Part shown: positions 7,271-12,298 of the stretch, in pieces
Numbering within the stretch: position 1 is the first letter of the stretch
How the letters are laid out: each line of letters opens with the position of its first letter
Assembly (NCBI GenBank): GCA_022653215.1
Contig: JALCSJ010000031.1
Location: 1 to 16,082 of the forward strand
Direction: 5' to 3'
Origin: Acidaminococcaceae bacterium
GTDB lineage: Bacteria; Bacillota; Negativicutes; Acidaminococcales; Acidaminococcaceae
DNA: 16,082 bases
The notes under the pieces: model-generated
Database searches by the model: none
The model's input: the letters and a program-made list of their open reading frames with translations, nothing else
What the model was told of the DNA's origin: nothing
Translations under genes and position numbers: made by a program

Positions 7271-9081
7271 GTTTTAAACGAAGTCATCACTGTGGAGATT
7301 TGACCAAGAATGATGCAGGCAAAGAAGTTACCCTATGTGGTTGGGTAAGCAGAAGACGTGACCATGGGGGAATTATCTTCATTGATTTAAGAGACCGGTA
7401 TGGTATTGTCCAGATTGTCATGGATCCTGAACATGATCAAAAGGATTTCCATGTGGCTGAAACTGTCCGCAATGAATTTGTTTTGCATATTACAGGTAAA
7501 GTACGTCTCCGTTCCGAGGATACTATTAATCCCCATATTCCGACCGGAGAAGTTGAGGTTGTGGCTGAAGATTTTGCAATATTGAATCCTGCTAAAACAC
7601 CGCCTTTTTATATTCAAGACGGTATAGATGCTGACGAAAATGTTAGACTCCGTTATCGTTATCTGGATTTGCGCAGACCGGAAATGCAGAAAAACCTTAT
7701 GCTCCGCCACAAGGTTGCTAAGTTAATGCGGGACTATATGGACAACAATGAGTTCCTGGAAATCGAAACTCCTATGTTGACAAAGAGTACCCCGGAAGGT
7801 GCCAGAGATTATCTGGTTCCCAGCCGTGTAAACCCCGGCAAATTCTATGCTTTGCCTCAGTCCCCTCAAATTTTCAAACAACTACTGATGGTGGCTGGCC
7901 TGGAAAGATATTTCCAGATTGCTCGCTGCTTCCGTGATGAAGATTTGCGTGCTGACAGACAACCGGAATTCACTCAGCTGGATATCGAAATGTCCTTTAT
8001 TGATGAAGACGATATCATGACCATGGTAGAAGGTTTGATTGCCTATGTCTTTAAGGGTGCTTTAGGTATTGATGTTAAGCTTCCTATCGGACGTATTAGC
8101 TGGGATGACGCCATGAAATATTATGGCAGCGATAAGCCTGATATGCGTTTTGACATGAAGTTGGTAGAAATGAATGATGCTATTAAAAATTCTAACTTCA
8201 AGGTATTCAGGGATATTGTAGACAAAGGCGGTTTAGTAAAAGCCATTAATGTTAAAGGCTATTACAATATTCCCCGTCGTGAATTAGACGGTTTAGTTGA
8301 TTTTGTAGGTATTTACGGAGCCAAAGGTTTGGCCTGGATTATGTACAATCCGGACGGAACTGTAAAGTCTCCTATTGCTAAGTTCTTTACGGAAGAGGAA
8401 ATGAAGAACATTCTGGCTACAGGTAAGGCAGAAAAGGGAGATTTGCTACTTTTCGTTGCTGACCAAAAAGCTGGTGTGGTAGCTCAGGCTTTGGGCGCAT
8501 TGCGTCTGGAAATGGCTAAGCGCCGTAATATGATTGATGAGAATAAACTGGCTTTTACCTGGGTAGTAAAATTCCCCATGTTCGAGTACAGCGAAGAAGA
8601 GCATAGATTCGTAGCTATGCACCATCCTTTCACAGCTCCCTGCGATGAGGATATTCCTAAACTGTTAACTGATCAGGCGCATGTGTATGCTAAAGCCTAC
8701 GATATTGTACTAAATGGTACAGAAATCGGTGGCGGCAGTATTCGTATTCATAGAAGAGATGTGCAGAATAAAGTATTTGAAGCCATTGGTCTTACTGATG
8801 AACAAGCTCAAGAGAAGTTCGGGTTCTTAATGGGAGCTTTTGAGTTTGGAGCACCACCCCATGGTGGATTAGCTTTTGGACTGGATCGTTTGGTTATGAT
8901 TATGGCTAAACGTTCATCTATTCGTGATGTAATTGCTTTCCCCAAGAGCCAGAGCGCTATTGATTTAATGAGCCAGGCACCTAATACTGTTGACGAAAAG
9001 CAAATGCGTGAATTGCATATTAGATCTACAGTTTTTCAAAAGGAAAGTCAAAAAGAAAATACAGAAAGTAAAGATAAATAA
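7267..9081 (+). CDS. aspS: Aspartyl-tRNA synthetase (bacterial type)
   Basis: AspRS charges tRNA-Asp and is a class II synthetase. The 604-residue protein has the bacterial layout: an N-terminal OB-fold anticodon-binding domain (GWVSRRRDHGGIIFIDLRDR at 25-44), the catalytic core with the QSPQIFKQLLMVAGLERY segment, motif 2 (FRDEDLRADRQPEFTQLD), an inserted GAD domain in the middle, and motif 3 (GAPPHGGLAFGLDRL) near the C-terminus. GAGGTG at 7253-7258 supports the ATG start, which overlaps the hisS stop by four bases. The OB fold has a His (residue 33) where E. coli AspRS has a Leu; this position is linked to tRNA-Asp/tRNA-Asn discrimination (see findings). The -35 box of the following 6S RNA gene begins three bases after the stop. 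Confidence 0.96.
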   Translation: MSFKRSHHCGDLTKNDAGKEVTLCGWVSRRRDHGGIIFIDLRDRYGIVQIVMDPEHDQKDFHVAETVRNEFVLHITGKVRLRSEDTINPHIPTGEVEVVAEDFAILNPAKTPPFYIQDGIDADENVRLRYRYLDLRRPEMQKNLMLRHKVAKLMRDYMDNNEFLEIETPMLTKSTPEGARDYLVPSRVNPGKFYALPQSPQIFKQLLMVAGLERYFQIARCFRDEDLRADRQPEFTQLDIEMSFIDEDDIMTMVEGLIAYVFKGALGIDVKLPIGRISWDDAMKYYGSDKPDMRFDMKLVEMNDAIKNSNFKVFRDIVDKGGLVKAINVKGYYNIPRRELDGLVDFVGIYGAKGLAWIMYNPDGTVKSPIAKFFTEEEMKNILATGKAEKGDLLLFVADQKAGVVAQALGALRLEMAKRRNMIDENKLAFTWVVKFPMFEYSEEEHRFVAMHHPFTAPCDEDIPKLLTDQAHVYAKAYDIVLNGTEIGGGSIRIHRRDVQNKVFEAIGLTDEQAQEKFGFLMGAFEFGAPPHGGLAFGLDRLVMIMAKRSSIRDVIAFPKSQSAIDLMSQAPNTVDEKQMRELHIRSTVFQKESQKENTESKDK

Positions 9082-9083
9082 GA

Positions 9084-9111
9084 TTGCAAGTTGGCCCAAG
9101 CGTGGTATAAT
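9084..9111 (+). promoter_or_regulatory. Promoter of the 6S RNA gene
   Basis: TTGCAA (-35, 9084-9089) and a consensus TATAAT (-10, 9106-9111) are separated by 16 bases, with a TGG extended -10 at 9103-9105. The predicted start is near 9118, exactly where the closing stem of the RNA begins. It is the best-looking promoter in the window. Confidence 0.8.
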
Positions 9112-9117
9112 ATGAGT

Positions 9118-9308
9118 ATGAAGAGAATACCTGCGGTGTTCGATAGTTATCCTATGTTTTGAGCCAACACATTTTGATAAGGGAGCCTTGAGCCCCTGCT
9201 TTCAATGACCAGCCTCCATCGAGTGGACTTCAGCGATAGCAGGTACGGCACCCACCTGCAATTGCAGGTTCAAAACCATGGATGCAACGGCATTGCGGGC
9301 CTCTTTAC
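9118..9308 (+). ncRNA. ssrS: 6S RNA
   Basis: 6S RNA binds the housekeeping RNA polymerase by imitating an open promoter and dampens transcription as growth slows. No reading frame fits this stretch, but the fold is visible. A closing stem joins AAGAG (9121-9125) to CTCTT (9301-9305) and CCTGCGGTG (9130-9138) to CATTGCGGG (9291-9299). An open central region follows. An upper stem pairs CCTGCT (9195-9200) with AGCAGG (9238-9243), capped by TCCA (9215-9218) with TGGA (9224-9227). A perfect hairpin in the 3' strand of the bubble (9254-9269) corresponds to the small hairpin at the same place in E. coli 6S RNA. About 190 bases is the normal size. Its position between aspS and tcdA matches, as I recall, one of the two 6S genes of Bacillus subtilis. 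It has its own promoter and terminator. Exact ends are estimates. Confidence 0.85.
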
Positions 9309-9336
9309 TTTCACTAAGTTTTTACAGTGATAAACG

Positions 9337-9364
9337 GCGGCAATCTATATGGTTGCCGCTTTTT
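9337..9364 (+). terminator. Intrinsic terminator downstream of 6S RNA
   Basis: GCGGCAA (9337-9343) pairs perfectly with TTGCCGC (9353-9359) around a 9-base loop and is followed by five Ts (9360-9364). It ends the 6S transcript, possibly as a longer precursor later trimmed at the 3' side, and separates the gene from tcdA. Confidence 0.88.
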
Positions 9365-9384
9365 GTATAGATTTTAGATTTGCA

Positions 9385-9420
9385 ACTGAGACAATCCAGC
9401 TTGTCGGGAAACAGCTCAGT
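9385..9420 (+). repeat. Nested inverted repeat upstream of tcdA
   Basis: The outer arms ACTGAG (9385-9390) and CTCAGT (9415-9420) are perfect complements. Inside them ACAA (9391-9394) pairs with TTGT (9401-9404), giving a 10-bp stem with a 10-base one-sided bulge. No T run follows. It lies in the 99-base gap between the 6S terminator and tcdA, where I cannot recognise a convincing promoter. Function unknown; a leader structure or protein-binding site is possible. Confidence 0.4.
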
Positions 9421-9463
9421 CACTCATTTAGCATATAGCATAAAGATTTTAAGGGAGTAGTAT

Positions 9464-10153
9464 ATGGATTTAAGCAGGGTAGAAATGTTAGTGGGAGCAC
9501 AGGCTCTGGAAAAAATTAAAAAAGCCCGAGTTTGCATTATTGGCCTGGGGGGAGTTGGTGCCTATGCTGCAGAAGCTTTGGTCAGAAGCGGCATTGGTAC
9601 TTTACGTTTTATTGACGGGGATGTTGTGGAAGCAAGCAATATTAATCGTCAGCTGCCGGCTTTAAATTCTACCATTGGCAAGAGCAAAGCAGAAATTATG
9701 GCTGAGCGGTTTAGGGACATTAATCCCGCTTGCCAACTGGAATCTGTAAACGCTTTTTATAAAGCCGGTGAATTTGCCAAGTATTTTGATAGCTCTTTTG
9801 ACTATGTAGCTGATGCTATTGATGATGTTCAAGCTAAAGTGGATATTTTGGCTTGCTGTTATCAGGCCGGCATTCCCGTTATTTCGGCTATGGGTACGGG
9901 AAATAAGCTTAATCCTGAGAAACTTCAGGTTACGGATATTAGTAAGACTCATACTTGCCCACTGGCTAAGCACGTAAGGCATGATTTAAGGGCCAGGGGC
10001 ATCGAAAAGGGCATAGACGTAGTATTCAGTACAGAAGAACCTGTAAAAGCCTCTAAAGGCTTTACGCCGGCCAGTATGGTTTTTGTGCCGGGTTCGGCAG
10101 GACTGCTTATGGCGTCCTGGATTATTCGTAAAATAGTGTTACAACAGAGATAG
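9464..10153 (+). CDS. tcdA: tRNA threonylcarbamoyladenosine dehydratase (TcdA/CsdL, YrvM-like)
   Basis: TcdA uses ATP to cyclise the t6A base at position 37 of ANN-decoding tRNAs to ct6A, improving decoding. It is an E1-like (ThiF/MoeB superfamily) adenylating enzyme. The 229-residue protein has the nucleotide-binding GLGGVG at 27-32, an acidic residue after the second strand (DGD at 51-53), NRQ at 61-63, the DAID segment at 117-120 and the family-specific KTHTCPLAKHVR stretch at 161-172. It lacks the extra C-terminal residues of the 268-residue E. coli protein, as is usual in Firmicutes. AAGGGAG at 9451-9457 supports the ATG start. It follows aspS and 6S RNA in the common Firmicutes order; no close downstream gene shares its transcript without passing the structured gap at 10154-10341. 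Confidence 0.93.
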   Translation: MDLSRVEMLVGAQALEKIKKARVCIIGLGGVGAYAAEALVRSGIGTLRFIDGDVVEASNINRQLPALNSTIGKSKAEIMAERFRDINPACQLESVNAFYKAGEFAKYFDSSFDYVADAIDDVQAKVDILACCYQAGIPVISAMGTGNKLNPEKLQVTDISKTHTCPLAKHVRHDLRARGIEKGIDVVFSTEEPVKASKGFTPASMVFVPGSAGLLMASWIIRKIVLQQR

Positions 10154-10170
10154 GTATCTTTGTAAACATT

Positions 10171-10254
10171 GAAGCAAGGGAGAACTAAAACCGGTCGGTC
10201 ATACTCGGCCAGATCGGCGTAATGCCGTAGGGAGAGTGACCTTTTTAGTGTCAC
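10171..10254 (+). other. Unidentified structured intergenic segment between tcdA and lspA
   Basis: This GC-richer stretch within the 188-base gap has several overlapping pairings. CCGGTC (10191-10196) can pair with GATCGG (10212-10217), CGGC (10215-10218) with GCCG (10224-10227), GGTCATACTC (10197-10206) with GAGAGTGACC (10232-10241), and GTGAC (10236-10240) with GTCAC (10250-10254). Some of these exclude each other, which is a pattern seen in cis-regulatory RNAs. The part GATCGGCGTAATGCCG plus TAGGGA (10212-10233) resembles the P4–P5 and 3' end of a thiamin-pyrophosphate riboswitch, but the TGAGA motif and the 5' half are missing. I do not assign it to a known family. It may simply be the tcdA 3' end. 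Confidence 0.4.
10197..10246 (+). terminator. Possible intrinsic terminator after tcdA
   Basis: GGTCATACTC (10197-10206) pairs with GAGAGTGACC (10232-10241) with one A-A mismatch and one G-T pair. The arm is followed at once by five Ts (10242-10246). The 25-base interior can form a small CGGC/GCCG hairpin. The second arm can instead pair downstream (10250-10254), which would break the terminator. Confidence 0.5.
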
Positions 10255-10301
10255 CGATGCGCATAAATAATAATGTAACTCTAGAGTATTAGCGTGATTT
10301 C

Positions 10302-10310
10302 TGATATAAT
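10302..10310 (+). promoter_or_regulatory. Extended -10 promoter for lspA and following genes
   Basis: TGA precedes a consensus TATAAT (10305-10310), forming a TGn extended -10. No good -35 box lies at the expected distance. The predicted start is near 10317, leaving a 25-base leader with GGGAG at 10327-10331 before the lspA ATG. Confidence 0.6.
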
Positions 10311-10341
10311 GTTTATATTTCATAATGGGAGTATTTGACCA

Positions 10342-10785
10342 ATGCCTTTAATTTTAATGATATTAGTAGTTGTCTTAGACAGAATAACTAAATTGGTTGT
10401 AGTTAAAACCATGACAGAAAATATGAGTATTCCCATCATAAAGGATATTTTGCATTTAACCTATATTCTGAATCCGGGTGCAGCTTTTGGCATGCTGGAA
10501 TACAGCCGAGTGTTTTTCATTTCTCTGACTTTGGTAATCTTGGCTTGTGCTGTTATATTCCGCAAGAAAATACAACAGGAAACTCCTATGATTAAATTTG
10601 GCGGAGCTTTGTTTCTGGGTGGCGCCATTGGCAACCTTGTTGACAGAATAAATACAGGGTTAGTCATTGATTTTATTGATTTTAGAGTCTGGCCCATTTT
10701 CAATGTGGCCGATATTGCTATATGTGTGGGAGTTGGTTTAATAGTATGGTCTGTGATGAGAGAAGAAAGTCACAAGGAAAAATAA
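10342..10785 (+). CDS. lspA: Lipoprotein signal peptidase (signal peptidase II)
   Basis: LspA is a membrane aspartyl protease that removes the signal peptide of lipid-modified prolipoproteins. The 147-residue protein has four hydrophobic segments (about 2-22, 56-74, 86-100 and 120-138). It contains the conserved NPGAAFGML at 44-52, GGAIGNLVDR at 93-102, and the two catalytic aspartates: Asp110 in VIDF and Asp124 in FNVAD. The N-terminus is short, starting directly with the first membrane segment. GGGAG at 10327-10331 lies 10 bases before the ATG. It is the first gene after an extended -10 promoter and adjoins rluD, the usual lspA–rluD pair of Firmicutes. Its stop TAA (10783-10785) overlaps a possible ATT start of rluD. 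Confidence 0.94.
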   Translation: MPLILMILVVVLDRITKLVVVKTMTENMSIPIIKDILHLTYILNPGAAFGMLEYSRVFFISLTLVILACAVIFRKKIQQETPMIKFGGALFLGGAIGNLVDRINTGLVIDFIDFRVWPIFNVADIAICVGVGLIVWSVMREESHKEK

Positions 10786-11699
10786 TTAGTACTGAGCCTG
10801 TTACCCAAGAAGAAACAGGAACCAGAGTGGATGTTTTTCTGGCTAAAGAATTGAGTTTAACACGGGCTCATGTACAAAAGTCCCTGGAAGAAGGTCTGGT
10901 CCTTAAAGGTACCAAGGCTTTAAAAGCTAACTATAAAGTTAAGACCGGTGATATTTTCCAAATCACCATTCCGGAGCCGGTCCTCTTAGAAGTTACCCCG
11001 GAAAATATTCCGTTAAATATAATTTATGAAGACGAAGATGTGGTGGTAGTCAATAAAGCACGTGGCATGGTAGTCCATCCGGCAGCAGGAAATTATACCG
11101 GCACTTTAGTTAACGCCTTGCTGTACCATTGTAAAAATCTTTCCGGCATTAATGGCATTATCAGGCCGGGAATTGTTCATAGACTGGATAAAGATACCTC
11201 GGGAGTTATGATTGTTGCTAAAAATGATAAGGCCCATTTAGATCTTTCTGCTCAGATACAGAGCAAAGAAGCTAAACGTACTTATCTGGCCGTAGTTCGT
11301 GGTAATATTAAAGATGATAAAGGACGTATTATTACACAAATTGCCAGAGATGTTAAAGATAGAAAAAAGATGGCAGTAGTGAACAAGGGCGGTCGGCAGG
11401 CAATTACCGATTATGAAGTACTGGAACGATATGGCCGCTATACTGTGGTTAGATGTCATTTGCTTACGGGCAGGACACATCAAATAAGAGTACATATGGA
11501 ATATATCGGTCATCCTTTAGTGGGAGACCCTAAGTATTCTCCCATGAAAACCTGTTTTGCTATTGACGGACAGGCTCTTCATTCGGAAACATTAGAATTT
11601 AGGCATCCTCGCACAGGTAAAATCATGAAATTTTCGGCCCCCTTACCGGAGGATATGGAAAAGATAGTTGTTAGGTTGAGAAATGGTCAATTTACCTAA
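10746..11699 (+). CDS. rluD: 23S rRNA pseudouridine synthase, RluD family (YlyB-like)
   Basis: Enzymes of this family convert specific uridines of 23S rRNA to pseudouridine. An N-terminal S4 RNA-binding domain (TRVDVFLAKELSLTRAHVQ onward) precedes the RluA-type catalytic domain with the signature HRLDKDTSG; the catalytic Asp is residue 148 from this start. NKARGMVVHP and the late LLTGRTHQIRVHM segment are also typical. The start is uncertain. ATG 10746 overlaps lspA by 40 bases and is 13 bases from GGGAG (10728-10732). An ATT at 10785 is 6 bases from AAGGA (10774-10778), overlaps the lspA stop by one base and gives a more typical 304-residue protein. There is no ATG, GTG or TTG between them. 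Family members differ in target site, so the exact rRNA positions are not assigned. The gene ends 13 bases before pyrR. Confidence 0.9.
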   Translation: MVCDERRKSQGKIISTEPVTQEETGTRVDVFLAKELSLTRAHVQKSLEEGLVLKGTKALKANYKVKTGDIFQITIPEPVLLEVTPENIPLNIIYEDEDVVVVNKARGMVVHPAAGNYTGTLVNALLYHCKNLSGINGIIRPGIVHRLDKDTSGVMIVAKNDKAHLDLSAQIQSKEAKRTYLAVVRGNIKDDKGRIITQIARDVKDRKKMAVVNKGGRQAITDYEVLERYGRYTVVRCHLLTGRTHQIRVHMEYIGHPLVGDPKYSPMKTCFAIDGQALHSETLEFRHPRTGKIMKFSAPLPEDMEKIVVRLRNGQFT

Positions 11700-11712
11700 A
11701 GGAGTGAGAAAA

Positions 11713-12261
11713 ATGGGAGTTGCTGTAAAGAAAAAAGTTATTATGGATGCTGATGGAATGCGCCGTGCTCTAGTGCGTATTGCTCATGAAATCGTAGAGA
11801 AAAATAAAGGTACAGACAATCTTGTCTTGGTAGGGATCAGATCTAGGGGAGTACCTTTGGCTGAACGTATTGCTCAGGAAATAGATGAAATCGAAAAGGT
11901 AAAACTTCAAGTCGGGTCTTTGGATATAACCCTATATAGGGACGATTTATCTACATTGAGTTACAATCCAATTGTTAAAGGTACAGAAATTAATTTTGAT
12001 ATTAACGGCAAAAATATTGTGTTGGTTGACGATGTGTTGTTTACCGGCAGAACTATTCGTTGCGCTTTGGATGGGTTGATTGATATGGGGCGTCCTAAAG
12101 CTATTCAGTTGGCTGTCATGGTAGACAGAGGCCACAGAGAACTGCCTATTAGGGCAGATTATGTTGGTAAGAATGTTCCGACTTCCACCAGTGAAACCGT
12201 AGAGCTTACTTTACAGGAAACTGATGGTTGTGATGAAGTTTATTTAGGGGAAATTCGCTAA
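11713..12261 (+). CDS. pyrR: Bifunctional pyrimidine operon attenuator / uracil phosphoribosyltransferase PyrR
   Basis: PyrR binds pyr mRNA in response to UMP and causes transcription attenuation; it also has uracil phosphoribosyltransferase activity. The 182-residue length is standard. The PRPP-binding loop is at about 103-115 (VLVDDVLFTGRTI), GIRSRGVPLA lies at 41-50, and VDRGHRELPIRADYVGKNVPT near 138-158 is characteristic of PyrR rather than other phosphoribosyltransferases. AAAGGAG at 11698-11704 overlaps the rluD stop and selects ATG 11713; an in-frame ATG at 11683 inside rluD would add ten residues without a ribosome-binding site. No pyr genes or recognisable PyrR-binding loop are in the window, so PyrR is presumably acting in trans on pyr transcripts elsewhere. 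It lies 37 bases ahead of smc with no terminator between. Confidence 0.95.
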   Translation: MGVAVKKKVIMDADGMRRALVRIAHEIVEKNKGTDNLVLVGIRSRGVPLAERIAQEIDEIEKVKLQVGSLDITLYRDDLSTLSYNPIVKGTEINFDINGKNIVLVDDVLFTGRTIRCALDGLIDMGRPKAIQLAVMVDRGHRELPIRADYVGKNVPTSTSETVELTLQETDGCDEVYLGEIR

Positions 12262-12298
12262 GAATTTTCGAGAAATTTTAGAGTAGGTCGGTGTTAAC

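Noticed and set aside
9264..9275. tRNA T-loop-like GGTTCAAAACC
   Set aside because: No acceptor stem, anticodon arm or CCA end can be built around it; it is part of the 3'-bubble hairpin region of the 6S RNA.
9401..9437. Sigma-A promoter for tcdA built from TTGTCG and CATATA
   Set aside because: The spacing is about 25 bases, far from the 16-18 needed, and there is no TGn extension.
10212..10233. Full thiamin-pyrophosphate riboswitch
   Set aside because: Only the 3' half is resembled. The TGAGA motif, the GGGGTGC 5' arm and a P1 partner are absent, and neither neighbour is a thiamin gene, so it is reported only as a partial resemblance.
9949..10323. 124-codon minus-strand open frame across the tcdA end and the lspA leader
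   Set aside because: Half is antisense to the conserved CPLA region of tcdA and the rest crosses the structured segment and the lspA promoter. The protein has no recognisable motif.
11683..11712. Earlier ATG start for pyrR inside rluD
   Set aside because: The clear AAAGGAG at 11698-11704 is placed for ATG 11713, which also gives the standard PyrR length.
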